Shown here piece by piece: positions 25,501 through 33,780 of a stretch of 64,000 nucleotides of DNA. The notes below the pieces were generated by a model. That model did not search any database. It was given only the letters and a program-made list of their open reading frames with translations, and had not been told where the DNA came from. A program made the position numbers and the translations under genes. The stretch is from the NCBI RefSeq assembly GCF_900177615.1, contig NZ_FXAP01000005.1, positions 248,001-312,000 of the forward strand, given 5' to 3'. This stretch comes from Plantibacter flavus (GTDB lineage Bacteria > Actinomycetota > Actinomycetes > Actinomycetales > Microbacteriaceae). Every line of letters starts with the position of its first letter. The stretch's first letter is position 1.

Positions 25501-26729
25501 GTGTCGACGCCCTCGAGGAGACCACCGGACCGACCCGGCGCTACCGTCATCGGCGCACCATCGACCGGCAGCGCTCATCACTCGGAACGACACAGCTCGG
25601 CATCGGCCTCTCGGTGTCCGGTGTCATCCTCGTCGTCTACGCCGCGATCCGCTTCGTCGGCTCGGTCCACCACTACCCGCGGCCACTGCTCAGCGTCGTC
25701 GCCTGGCTGTTGCTCACCGCGGCCATCGCGTCGACCTTCCTCATGCTCCGCCGTTCCGCGTTCCACCTCTCGGATCGGCTGTTCGTCGCGCTGCTGATCC
25801 AGCTGGTGGTGGTCGCCGCGCTCGACCTGGCGAGCGTCTGGAGTCGCGACGCCGTGGGCGTCTATCCGACGGCTGCCGCGGCGGTCGGCGGCGTCCTGCT
25901 CGCGATCGTCACCCTCCGACCGGTCCGCGACATCGCCGCCGCGACCGTGGTGCTCGGACTGATGCTCGTGGGGTCGATCCTCACGATCACGCGGACCCAG
26001 ACCGCGACGCTCGGGGCGGAGCTGCTCTTCGCGGCGGTCGCCGTCGTCCCCCCGCTCATCGCCTGCGCGATCGTCTCCCAGTACCGCCGGATCGTCCGCC
26101 TCGAACTCGACCGGGTCATGGTCGCCTCCACGGTCGCGAGCGTCCGGGACGCACTCGGGTTCTTCGACTCGGAGGAACTCGTCACCCTCGACCTCGAAGC
26201 GGAGGAGCTGTTCGTCGGTGTCGCCGACGGTTCGGTCGACCTCCCGCTCAGCCCCGAGCTCGCGGCGCGGGCCTCCCGCCTCGCGACCGAGCTCCGGCGT
26301 CATCTCATGTCCGAGGGCAAGGAGTCCTGGCTCGAGCACGCGTTCCAGGAGTCGTCCGTGTTGTCGGACCGCGCGACCCTGCGCGACCCCGAGCGACTTG
26401 CGACGTATCTCGCAACGGATCAGCGGGATGGGCTGCTCTCTGCAGTATGGTTGCTCCTCGGGGAAGCAGATGCGCAGAGTGCCAGAGCTGTGCTGACGCT
26501 CGGACCGGTCGACCGCTCCGAACGACCGGGCCGATCTGGTGCGCTCGTCATCCCGATCGTCCTCGAAGCGGTCGGAGTGCAACGCGCCAAGGTGGATCCC
26601 GCGGTGTGGGAAGCGCTCGGACGAGTGGGCAGCTCTACGGACACGTACCAGAAATCCCGGATCAGGATCGAGATCGACAGCACCGTCGACAATCCTGCTG
26701 AGGGCCAGCGGAAAGGGGAACGTCAATGA
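25497..26729 (+). CDS. membrane protein of unknown function in a two-component operon
   Basis: A 410-residue protein with a basic N-terminus (RRYRHRRTIDRQR) and about six transmembrane segments between residues 35 and 195, then a roughly 210-residue cytoplasmic region beginning QYRRIVRLELDRVMVAST. The cytoplasmic part has no His-box or ATPase motif that I can find, although its layout copies the kinase gene before it, so it may be a degenerate kinase or a kinase modulator. It overlaps both neighbours by four bases (ATGA each time), so stoichiometric synthesis with the kinase and the regulator is expected. Confidence 0.7.
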   Translation: MSVDALEETTGPTRRYRHRRTIDRQRSSLGTTQLGIGLSVSGVILVVYAAIRFVGSVHHYPRPLLSVVAWLLLTAAIASTFLMLRRSAFHLSDRLFVALLIQLVVVAALDLASVWSRDAVGVYPTAAAAVGGVLLAIVTLRPVRDIAAATVVLGLMLVGSILTITRTQTATLGAELLFAAVAVVPPLIACAIVSQYRRIVRLELDRVMVASTVASVRDALGFFDSEELVTLDLEAEELFVGVADGSVDLPLSPELAARASRLATELRRHLMSEGKESWLEHAFQESSVLSDRATLRDPERLATYLATDQRDGLLSAVWLLLGEADAQSARAVLTLGPVDRSERPGRSGALVIPIVLEAVGVQRAKVDPAVWEALGRVGSSTDTYQKSRIRIEIDSTVDNPAEGQRKGERQ

Positions 26730-27376
26730 CGTCACAGGAGTCTCGCATCAGGGTCGGCATCGTCGATGACCACCGGATGCTGCTCGGTGCGCTCACCGAA
26801 TGGATCAGGAGCGTCGCCGACGACATCGAACTCGTCGTCGTGACCCCGTCCTGGCCGGAGCTGCTGACGCACCCCGCCTTCCCCGTCGACGTCCTGCTGC
26901 TCGACGTCGACCTCAAGGACAACGTCCCGGTCGCCGTGAAGCTCGCGACGCTGAAGACGACGGGCGTCACGACCGTCCTCATGAGCACCTACAGCGACCC
27001 GGCGGTCGTCCGCGAGGCGTTGGCCGCCGGCGCCCTGGGTTACCTCGCGAAGAGCGAGGACGCCGAGACCATCGTGCACGCCCTCCGTGCGGCGTCACGC
27101 GGTGAGTCCTACATCTCCCCCGAGCTCGACCTCGCCCTCGCGAGCGGCGCCTCCGGCACCGGCCCTCGCCTCAGCGCGCAGGAGCGTCGCGTCATGGCGC
27201 TGTACGCCGCGGGTGAGCCCGTGAAGATGGTCGCCGAGAGCCTCGGCATCTCCGACGAGACCGCGAAGAGCTACCTCAAGCGCATCCGCGAGAAGTACCG
27301 CAACGCCGGCATCGACGTCGGCACGAAGGTCGCCCTGCGCAAGCGGGCGATCCTCGACGGCATCATCGTCGACTAG
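26726..27376 (+). CDS. response regulator, NarL/LuxR type
   Basis: A 216-residue response regulator. The receiver domain (8-125) has acidic pair D14-D15, phospho-acceptor D60 in LLLDVDL and K104 in YLAKSED. A LuxR-type helix-turn-helix covers about 150-216 (LSAQERRVMALYAAGEPVKMVAESLGISDETAKSYLKRI). The unit is cotranslated with the kinase and the membrane protein. Targets are not known; autoregulation is plausible. Confidence 0.9.
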   Translation: MTSQESRIRVGIVDDHRMLLGALTEWIRSVADDIELVVVTPSWPELLTHPAFPVDVLLLDVDLKDNVPVAVKLATLKTTGVTTVLMSTYSDPAVVREALAAGALGYLAKSEDAETIVHALRAASRGESYISPELDLALASGASGTGPRLSAQERRVMALYAAGEPVKMVAESLGISDETAKSYLKRIREKYRNAGIDVGTKVALRKRAILDGIIVD

Positions 27377-27543
27377 CAGCGCGGTGCGCCGACGCGAGCG
27401 TGCGGGTGCCGGTGCCAGCGCGGTGCGCTGACGCGAGGCCGCGCCGTTCGGCGTGAGCGCTCCCCGGGGGCGTGAGCGTGGGTCTCCGGAGACCCGCGCT
27501 CACGCGTGCGGGGCGCGCTCGCGCGAGCGCACCGCGCTGGCAC
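27377..27543. repeat. repeat family 2, copy b: direct and inverted motifs around a hairpin
   Basis: Direct copies of the family-2 motif occur at 27377 (CAGCGCGGTGCGCCGACGCG) and 27411 (starting GTGCCAGCGCGGTGCGCTGA). An inverted copy is at 27512-27543 (ending GCGCACCGCGCTGGCACC). Between them lies a hairpin with arms 27471-27486 and 27489-27504, one G-T pair away from perfect, sharing the core GGGTCTCCRGAGACCC with copy a. The element fills the gap between two convergent genes. Confidence 0.8.
27471..27504. terminator. 16-bp hairpin between convergent genes
   Basis: Arms CGTGAGCGTGGGTCTC and GAGACCCGCGCTCACG pair except for one wobble, with a CG loop. It lies between the response regulator gene and the MFS gene and could act in both directions. 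Confidence 0.5.
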
Positions 27544-27587
27544 CACGCCAGACCCCACCCCGCACGACACGATCGGCGCCGGGGCGG

Positions 27588-28889
27588 TCAGACGGGGATC
27601 GGCGCCGTCGGCGGGTTGCGGTCCGCGATCCGGCGCTCCTCGGCGTCGTTCGCCAGCAGGAGTTCGCGCCGGAGCTGCCGACGTTCGACCGTGAAGCTCG
27701 TGATGACGATCCCGAGGCCGATCACGGTCAGCGCCACACCGGTCCAGACCGGGGCGAGGTAGCCGAGTCCACCGGCGATGACCACACCGCCGAGGAACGC
27801 CCCGAGCGCATTGCCGATGTTCAGCGCCGAGTGGTTGAGCGCGGCGGCGAGCGACTGACTGTCACCCGCGACGTCCATGAGCCTCGTCTGGATGGCCGGA
27901 CCGAGGCCCTGCGACGCGAAGCCGACCGCGAAGACGAAGAGGAACATGGTCGGGGTCCACGTCGCGGTGAGCGCGAGGGCGGTCAGGACCACGATCATGA
28001 GCGCGAAGAAGACGATCAGGGCCCGCTTCACCCCGCGGTCCGCGAGGTGTCCGCCGACCAGGTTGCCGATCGTCATGCCGACCCCCATGGTCGCGAGCGC
28101 CCACGGGACGAGCGTCGCCGACTCCCCCGCGACCTCGGTCACGAGGGGCGCGAGATAGCTGTACACGGCGAAGAGCCCGCCGAACCCGATGGACCCGAAC
28201 CCGAGCACGAACCACACCTGGCCGCGTCGGAAGACACGGAGCTCCCGACGCATCGTCTGCTGCGGGTTGCCCGCCTGCACCGGCACGGCGAACCAGATGG
28301 TCACGGTCGCGAGCGCGAAGATGCCGGTGACGATGAGGTAGGCGGAACGCCATCCGAACTCCTGGCCCACCCAGGTCGCGAACGGCACGCCCACGACGTT
28401 CGCGATCGTCAGCCCGGTCATGACGAGCGCGACGCCCTTGCCGCGCTTCCCGGGCCCCATGAGACTCGCGGCGACGAGGGCGGCCATGCCGAAGTAGGCG
28501 CCGTGCGGCAGTGCCGCGACGAACCGGGCGAGGAGGACGAGGCCGAAGCTCGGCAGGAGCGCAGACGCGAGCGTGCCGACGGTGAACGCGACGCCCAGCC
28601 ACAGCAGGACGGTCTTGCGCCGGTATCGCGCGACGAGTGCGGCGATCGTCGGCGCACCGACGACGACGCCAAGCGCGTACGCCGTGATCAACCAGGCGGC
28701 CTGCGCGTTCGCCTGCTCCTGGCTGCGCGCGGCCAGCTCGGGCAGGAGGTCGGTCGCGATGTTCGGCAGCAGACCCATCGCCACGAACTCGGTCGTGCCG
28801 ATGCCGAAGGCCCCGACGGCGAGCGCGAGGATGGCAAGACGAACACGGGTCGGCGACAGCTGCGTCGACCCGTCCAGGATGGTGGGCAT
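27588..28889 (-). CDS. MFS transporter, AraJ/arabinose-efflux-like
   Basis: A 433-residue DHA1-type transporter with twelve hydrophobic segments. The N-terminal pattern ALAVGAFGIGTTEFVAMGLLPNIA is the hallmark of the AraJ/sugar-efflux/drug-resistance group, and ARYRRKTVLLW occupies the loop between helices 2 and 3. The substrate is unknown. ATG 28889 lies six bases after TACACT, and a 16-bp palindrome sits between -35 and -10, so expression is probably repressor-controlled. Confidence 0.88.
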   Translation of the reverse strand: MPTILDGSTQLSPTRVRLAILALAVGAFGIGTTEFVAMGLLPNIATDLLPELAARSQEQANAQAAWLITAYALGVVVGAPTIAALVARYRRKTVLLWLGVAFTVGTLASALLPSFGLVLLARFVAALPHGAYFGMAALVAASLMGPGKRGKGVALVMTGLTIANVVGVPFATWVGQEFGWRSAYLIVTGIFALATVTIWFAVPVQAGNPQQTMRRELRVFRRGQVWFVLGFGSIGFGGLFAVYSYLAPLVTEVAGESATLVPWALATMGVGMTIGNLVGGHLADRGVKRALIVFFALMIVVLTALALTATWTPTMFLFVFAVGFASQGLGPAIQTRLMDVAGDSQSLAAALNHSALNIGNALGAFLGGVVIAGGLGYLAPVWTGVALTVIGLGIVITSFTVERRQLRRELLLANDAEERRIADRNPPTAPIPV

Positions 28890-28895
28890 GGATCG

Positions 28896-28925
28896 AGTGT
28901 ACGGGAATCCTCGAATCGATTCGAG
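28896..28925 (-). promoter_or_regulatory. leaderless promoter with palindromic operator of the MFS gene
   Basis: The -10 TACACT is 28901-28896. CTCGAATCGATTCGAG at 28910-28925 is a perfect 16-bp palindrome lying eight bases upstream, within the promoter spacer and -35 region. This is where a TetR- or MarR-type repressor would bind. No such regulator is adjacent. Confidence 0.65.
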
Positions 28926-28965
28926 TCCCCGACCGGCGAAACCGGACGACCGCCTCCCGATGGGC

Positions 28966-29274
28966 TCAGCCGTCGTTCTCGAGAGCGGCGTCGAGGCGGT
29001 CGAGCTTGGCGGTCAGCTCACCCGTGTAGCCGGGACGGATGTCGGCCTTCAGCACGAGCGAGACCCGGCTGCCGTAGGCGCCGACCGCCTCGGTGGCGTC
29101 CTTGATGACCGCGAACACCTCGTCCCACTCCCCCTCGATGGTCGTGAACATGGAGTCGGTCCGGTTGGGCAGGCCGGACTCGCGGACGATCCGCACGGCC
29201 GCGGCGACCGCGTCGTGGACGGAACCGTCCGAGTTGCCGGTGCCGCTGGGGGCGACGGAGAAGGCGACGAGCAT
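28966..29274 (-). CDS. thiamine-binding-like protein (MTH1187/YkoF family)
   Basis: A 102-residue protein of the MTH1187/YkoF-like family, a small ferredoxin-like fold whose members bind thiamine or related pyrimidines. Recognisable parts are MLVAFSVAPSG, VHDAVAAAVRIVRESGLPN and the SMFTTIEGEWDEVFAVIKDA segment. AAGGAG lies six bases before ATG 29274. It follows the mannosyltransferase-like gene by two bases and is cotranscribed with it, although no functional link is evident. Confidence 0.85.
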   Translation of the reverse strand: MLVAFSVAPSGTGNSDGSVHDAVAAAVRIVRESGLPNRTDSMFTTIEGEWDEVFAVIKDATEAVGAYGSRVSLVLKADIRPGYTGELTAKLDRLDAALENDG

Positions 29275-29276
29275 GG

Positions 29277-30509
29277 TCACTCCTTGTGGGTTCGAGCGGG
29301 GACGGGGACGGACTCCGAGGAGACGTCTTCGTCGTGATGGGACGGGGTGAACAGCGCGTGGACGGCCCAGCCGGCGAGGACCAGGTAGGCGAGGTTGCGG
29401 ACCGTCAACACCGTCACGAGGACCGGGTCGACGTTGAGCAACCACAGGTAGAGGTAGGGGTAGACGAGCTGCGTGAGCGCGGCGATCATCAGCGCGAGCA
29501 CGGCCGGCGCGACGAAGCGCCGACGCTGCAGGACGATCCCGAGGATCACCGGTGCCGCCAACCACATCGCGAACTGCGGTGACCCGACCTTGTTGAAGAT
29601 GATGAGCGTGAGGACGAACAGGAGCGACAACGGCGCGAGCACCTGCACGAGGGGTCGTCCGGACCGCACCGCGAGCACGCCGAGCAGCACCGCGCCGGCG
29701 ACGGCGAGGCCGAGGAGCGGTGTCATGACGGCGATCGCCGTGTCGACACCCGGGCCGGTCACCTGGAAGGTCAGGATGTCGCGGTCGTAGTAGACGAAGC
29801 TCTGCGGGACACCCAGGACGGCGAGCCACAGGTAGGCGTTGCCGATGGGCGACTCGATCTGGAGACCACGACCGGTCTGCTCCGTCACGAAGCTGACCGC
29901 GTTCGCACCGCCGAGCACGAGGCCGATCCCGAGGACCACGACCGACGTCGCCGCCGCCGCGACCAGGACCTGTCCACGATGGCGGTGCGCCAGGACGATC
30001 GCGCCGATCAGCGCCGCCGGCCAGATCTTCATCCAGGCGGCGAGCGTCAGGAGGACGGCGGCGACCCGCGGGCGGCCGGCGACCCAGAGGAGCCCGACGA
30101 TCGCGATGGGGACGGTCACGGAGTCGATCCGGGCGAGCGCGATCGGTCCGAGCAGGAGGAGGAACGCGAGCCACCACCATGCCGCGATCAGCCGTGGGCG
30201 AGAGTGGCCGTTGCCGAGGAGGACCGCGAAGGCCCCGGCGTTCATCGCGGTCACCAGCAGCAGCCAGCCGACGCCGTACCAGGCACTGCCGAGCAGCAGG
30301 GGGATCAGCATCGGGACGATCGCGAGGATCGGATAGACCCAGGGCTCGTCGATGGCGGGGATCGGGCCGCCGGACGTCGCCTGTTCGACCCACGGCCGGT
30401 ACACGAGGACGACGTCGCCGAGCGGGAGGCCCTCCGCCACGAGACACAGCCACCCGACGAGGAGGTGCACGAGGCCGAACCCGCACCAGAGGAGCCAACG
30501 CCGCATCAC
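29277..30509 (-). CDS. GT87/DUF2029-like membrane glycosyltransferase
   Basis: A polytopic protein of about 410 residues with ten or more hydrophobic segments, resembling polyprenyl-phosphate-mannose-dependent mannosyltransferases (GT87). Typical features are an acidic site after helix 1 (LPLGDVVLVYRPWVEQ) and the PWVYPILAIVPMLIPLL segment. It would add mannose to cell-envelope glycans at the outer face of the membrane. GTG at 30509 is chosen because TAGGAT ends seven bases before it; a longer frame to 30584 would cross this promoter and the decayed repeat. The first residues then read MMRRWLLWCGFGLVHLLVG. Confidence 0.78.
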   Translation of the reverse strand: MMRRWLLWCGFGLVHLLVGWLCLVAEGLPLGDVVLVYRPWVEQATSGGPIPAIDEPWVYPILAIVPMLIPLLLGSAWYGVGWLLLVTAMNAGAFAVLLGNGHSRPRLIAAWWWLAFLLLLGPIALARIDSVTVPIAIVGLLWVAGRPRVAAVLLTLAAWMKIWPAALIGAIVLAHRHRGQVLVAAAATSVVVLGIGLVLGGANAVSFVTEQTGRGLQIESPIGNAYLWLAVLGVPQSFVYYDRDILTFQVTGPGVDTAIAVMTPLLGLAVAGAVLLGVLAVRSGRPLVQVLAPLSLLFVLTLIIFNKVGSPQFAMWLAAPVILGIVLQRRRFVAPAVLALMIAALTQLVYPYLYLWLLNVDPVLVTVLTVRNLAYLVLAGWAVHALFTPSHHDEDVSSESVPVPARTHKE

Positions 30510-30516
30510 GTGGACC

Positions 30517-30522
30517 ATCCTA
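30517..30522 (-). promoter_or_regulatory. -10 TAGGAT of the GT87-like gene (leaderless)
   Basis: Seven bases (GGTCCAC) separate it from GTG 30509, which is followed directly by ATG. Confidence 0.5.
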
Positions 30523-30578
30523 GGCTCGTGCCGCCGATGGGACCGGTCCGCCACTCGCTCGACGCCCGAGCGGGTCGG

Positions 30579-30600
30579 GTCCACGAGCCTGTCGATCAGT
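30579..30600 (+). repeat. possible decayed family-1 repeat
   Basis: GGTCCACGAGCCTGTCGATC and the two following bases match the family-1 core at about 17 of 22 positions. It overlaps the stop codon of the flavin reductase fusion gene, the same type of location as the intact copies. Confidence 0.45.
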
Positions 30601-32137
30601 ACCCGCTGAAGGCGTCGGTGCGGACGTGTCCGACGCCGATCCCGCGCAGGGCGGGCTTCAGGGCCTCGATCATCGCGGGCGGACCGGAGATGAAGACCTC
30701 ACGCTCAGCAAGGTCGGGGACGGCCTCGGCGAGGCGCTCGTGGTCGAGGCGCCCGGGTCCGAGGCCACGCCAGCCGTCCGGCAGCCGGACGTCGTCCGTC
30801 GGTCCCACGACGAGCACCGGAGTCCCCCAGGTCTCGAGCTCGGCCGCGTAGGCGAGCTCCTGCGGGTCGGACACGACGTAGACGAGGACGACGTCACGCT
30901 GGTCGGCACGGAGGTGCAGCCGGGAGAGCTGGCTGACGAACGGGGTGATCCCGATCCCGGCGGCGATGAGCAGGATCGGCTTGTTCGCGTCCTTCGGCAG
31001 GACGAAGTCGCCCCACACGCCGGTCGCCGAGAGGCTCGCGCCGACCGGCAGCGCGTTCAGCGCCCGCTTGAAGCTACTGGCCCGCTCGGGCACACGCATG
31101 GCCACGCGGATCGTTCGGTCGTCGTCGGGCGGCGAGGAGATGCTGAAGACGCGCCTCGAGCCGCGGACGTCGGCCCCGCGGTGCGGCAACGACAGCTCGA
31201 GGTACTGGCCGGCCGCGAACGGGATCGACCGCTTCGAGCTGAACTGGTATTCGACCGCCGTCGGGGTGAGGGCGCGGGTGCCTTCGAGCGTCAGTCGCAT
31301 CCCCCGACGACGGGCGACGGCGAAGGCCAGCACGTTGCCCACGACGAGCGCGAGCTCGGGGGTCGACGCCACCTGGCCGAGCGTGAACGGGATGGAGAAC
31401 AGCACCGCGACGATCGCCGCCTCGGCGAGCTGCTGCCAGCGCCGCGGTGGAAGCGTGAGCGGCTCGGTGAGCATGAACGCCGCGAGGAAGAGGATCGGGT
31501 AGGACGTGAGCGGAGCCAGCAGTGCCGGTCCCAGCTCTTGACCGCCGGTGACGAGCCGGACGGTGACGAGCGCCCAGGAGAGCACGATGAAGACGAGTGC
31601 CATCGTGAGTCGCTTGGTCCGGATGAGGACGAGGCCACCGAGGATGACGACACCGGGCAGCAGCCACGGGTTGGCGACCCACCAGACCGACGGTGACACG
31701 CCGGGGAGGGTGACGTAGCTCGCCAGCACGCTCATCACCAGTGCGGCGATGGCCGCCGGGTTGAGGACGTGTCGGCCCCGGATCGCGAGCAGGTACTTCG
31801 ACGCCGAGGCGACCGTGGCGGCGAGGGCGATCCAGGCCAGCGCGGTGGGCTCGCTCGTCGGCCACAGGATGAAGAACAGCAGGAGGGAGGTGATGACGGA
31901 CGACTCGCTGTGCGGCTGGACCTGGAACAGCGCACCGAACAAGCGGTTCGTCAGGTAGCCGACGACGAGCAGCGTGGCCAGGGTGGCGAGGAGCTCGAGC
32001 GGCTTGTAGAACACCTGCCCGAACAGCGACAGCACGAAGGCGTAGATCGCGAGGGTGCCGAGTGACAGCGTCACGAGGCGGTACATGGTGACCCGCCCGA
32101 GGACGGTGCCGAAGAAGGAGCCGGTGCGGCCGTTCAT
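30596..32137 (-). CDS. NqrB/RnfD-like membrane domain fused to ferredoxin-NADP+ reductase domain
   Basis: A 513-residue protein. The first 290 residues contain about ten hydrophobic segments (e.g. LVTLSLGTLAIYAFVLSLFG, TEPTALAWIALAATVASASK) resembling NqrB/RnfD. The C-terminal 230 residues form an FNR-like unit: FAAGQYLELSLP and RVFSISSPPDD for FAD binding, then ILLIAAGIGITPFVSQL for NAD(P)H binding, ending with the usual FISGPPAMIEAL motif. It would pass electrons from NAD(P)H through the membrane to an extracytoplasmic flavin. ApbE and an FMN-binding lipoprotein are the next genes upstream. ATG 32137 starts at the conserved MNGRTGSFFGTVLGRVTMYR. The ribosome site is weak. Confidence 0.85.
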   Translation of the reverse strand: MNGRTGSFFGTVLGRVTMYRLVTLSLGTLAIYAFVLSLFGQVFYKPLELLATLATLLVVGYLTNRLFGALFQVQPHSESSVITSLLLFFILWPTSEPTALAWIALAATVASASKYLLAIRGRHVLNPAAIAALVMSVLASYVTLPGVSPSVWWVANPWLLPGVVILGGLVLIRTKRLTMALVFIVLSWALVTVRLVTGGQELGPALLAPLTSYPILFLAAFMLTEPLTLPPRRWQQLAEAAIVAVLFSIPFTLGQVASTPELALVVGNVLAFAVARRRGMRLTLEGTRALTPTAVEYQFSSKRSIPFAAGQYLELSLPHRGADVRGSRRVFSISSPPDDDRTIRVAMRVPERASSFKRALNALPVGASLSATGVWGDFVLPKDANKPILLIAAGIGITPFVSQLSRLHLRADQRDVVLVYVVSDPQELAYAAELETWGTPVLVVGPTDDVRLPDGWRGLGPGRLDHERLAEAVPDLAEREVFISGPPAMIEALKPALRGIGVGHVRTDAFSGY

Positions 32138-32195
32138 GTGCGGTCTGCTTTCTGGGAGATGGTGCCGTCCGGGCTCGGGCCCTGTGGCGCGTGAC

Positions 32196-33083
32196 TCAGG
32201 TGAAGAGTTCGCCGGGGAACCCGACGGACCGGTCGGTGAGACCGGTCGTGAACATGCGGACGCTCTCGAAGGCGAACGCCTCCGCAAGGGTCTCGTGGTC
32301 GGTGAAGAACAGCGCGGTGGCCAGTCCGTCGGCGACCATCGCGTCCGGGGCGGTGACCCAGGTCGCCGCGACGGTCCTCGTCGGTTCGCCGGTCCGGCCG
32401 TCGATGACATGGTGGAGCCCGTCGCCCCAGGCACGACGATTGGTCGCGGAGGCGCACAGGGCTCCGTCGTCGATCGTCGCGACCCCGATGGCTTTCCTGG
32501 GATCGTACGGATGCTCGAGCGCGATGCGGAGCGGGTCCGCCGCGCGGGATCCGTGCTCGTGACGCAGGTCGCCCGAGGCGTCGACCGTGAAGGACTCGTG
32601 GCCGTGGCTGCGGAGGAGGTCGGCGACGAGGTCGACGAGCCGCCCCTTGCCGGCCGCACCGATGTCGATCACGAGCGGGAGGCTCGTCTCGAGCACCTCG
32701 CCGTCCCACCGGGCCACGTCGTCCCAGTGCGGGGCGGCGACCGCCGGGCCCTGGGGCACGAGCGAGTAGGAGGCGTCGTAGCCGAGCCGTTCGAGCGAGG
32801 TGCCGATGAACGGCGTCACGGCTCCGGCGGTGGCATCGTGCAGACGCCGGTACGTGTCGAGCAGTGCGATCGCATCCTCGCGCGCGTCATCGGGGAAGGC
32901 GGTCGAGGCCGGGCCGGCGGCGAACCGCGCGATGAACGCGTCGTCCCGGAACCTCGACCAGGTCCGGTCGAACCGGTCGATGCACGCGGCGACGGCCTCA
33001 ACGGTCTCAGGCTCGAGCGGGAGAGCCGTGTCGAGCTCCCATCCGGTGCCGATCGCCTCGAAGCGCAGTGTCGTCTCGCTCAT
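32196..33083 (-). CDS. apbE: FAD:protein FMN transferase
   Basis: A 295-residue ApbE. The N-terminal FRFDRTWSRFRDD-type region, the Mg-FAD motif DIGAAGKGRLVDLVADLLR, DASGDLRHEHG and the Thr-rich WVTAPDAMVADGLATALFF segment are all present. ApbE moves FMN from FAD onto a Ser or Thr of a target protein outside the membrane. No lipobox or signal peptide is visible at ATG 33083, which is odd for an enzyme acting outside and matches many actinobacterial ApbE proteins. The likely target is the FMN-binding lipoprotein 20 bases upstream. Confidence 0.9.
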   Translation of the reverse strand: MSETTLRFEAIGTGWELDTALPLEPETVEAVAACIDRFDRTWSRFRDDAFIARFAAGPASTAFPDDAREDAIALLDTYRRLHDATAGAVTPFIGTSLERLGYDASYSLVPQGPAVAAPHWDDVARWDGEVLETSLPLVIDIGAAGKGRLVDLVADLLRSHGHESFTVDASGDLRHEHGSRAADPLRIALEHPYDPRKAIGVATIDDGALCASATNRRAWGDGLHHVIDGRTGEPTRTVAATWVTAPDAMVADGLATALFFTDHETLAEAFAFESVRMFTTGLTDRSVGFPGELFT

Positions 33084-33103
33084 CGTCGGTCCGGCCCCGC
33101 GGC

Positions 33104-33631
33104 TCAGCCCTTCGCTTCGGTCTTGATCGTGTCGATGGCCGCGTTGAAGCCGCCGCTCGTGAGCGAGGAACCGGCGACCTTGGAGACCTTGAGGCTGTCG
33201 ATGTCCTTGCCGACCACCTCGGCTGCGATCCCGGAGATGAACTCCGCCTGGTAGCGCTTGCTGTTCGCGCTCTCGGCGTGCGAGACGACGTCGACCGCCG
33301 TGACCTTGTCCTCGGCGAGCGTGACGGTCACCGTGATCGACTCGGTGCCGTTCGGCGACTGATAGCTGCCGTCCGCGGTGTAGGAGCCGTCCTGGTAGTC
33401 GGTGGAGCCGGAGCCCGCCGCGGCGTCGGTGGAGGTGGTCGCTTCCGGCGCCGCCGTGCTCTTCGTCTCGGGCGACGTGGTCGTGGTCGCGCTGCCGGCG
33501 TCGGCTGCCGAGCAACCGGCCAGGCTGCCGACGAGGGTGAGGCCGGTCAGGGCCGCGAAGGTCGTCTTCTTCGCCGCCACGGACAGGCGTGGCGTGCGGA
33601 CGGGAGGCTGGGTGGTGGTGGGGTTGCGCAT
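33104..33631 (-). CDS. FMN-binding lipoprotein
   Basis: A 175-residue exported protein. A signal sequence ends in lipobox SLAGC (C40). A Thr/Ala/Ser-rich linker (41-78) and an FMN_bind domain (80-175) follow. The flavinylation motif [S]GA[TS]xTS appears as A153-G-S-S-L-T-S159, with S156 the likely covalent FMN site. GAGGAGA is seven bases before ATG 33631. It would be the extracytoplasmic electron carrier of the three-gene module. The acceptor of its electrons is unknown. Confidence 0.85.
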   Translation of the reverse strand: MRNPTTTQPPVRTPRLSVAAKKTTFAALTGLTLVGSLAGCSAADAGSATTTTSPETKSTAAPEATTSTDAAAGSGSTDYQDGSYTADGSYQSPNGTESITVTVTLAEDKVTAVDVVSHAESANSKRYQAEFISGIAAEVVGKDIDSLKVSKVAGSSLTSGGFNAAIDTIKTEAKG

Positions 33632-33780
33632 CGTTCAATCTCCTCGGGCGATGTGTGGGCCACGGTGCGGCGGCCGCCGCGGCGAGGTCTCTGCCGCGGT
33701 GGCACCAGTGTCCTGAGCTTCCCTATGGGCGAGCTATGAGCGTTCTGGGAGTTGTCCTTCGTCCACCGATGAACGCTCGT

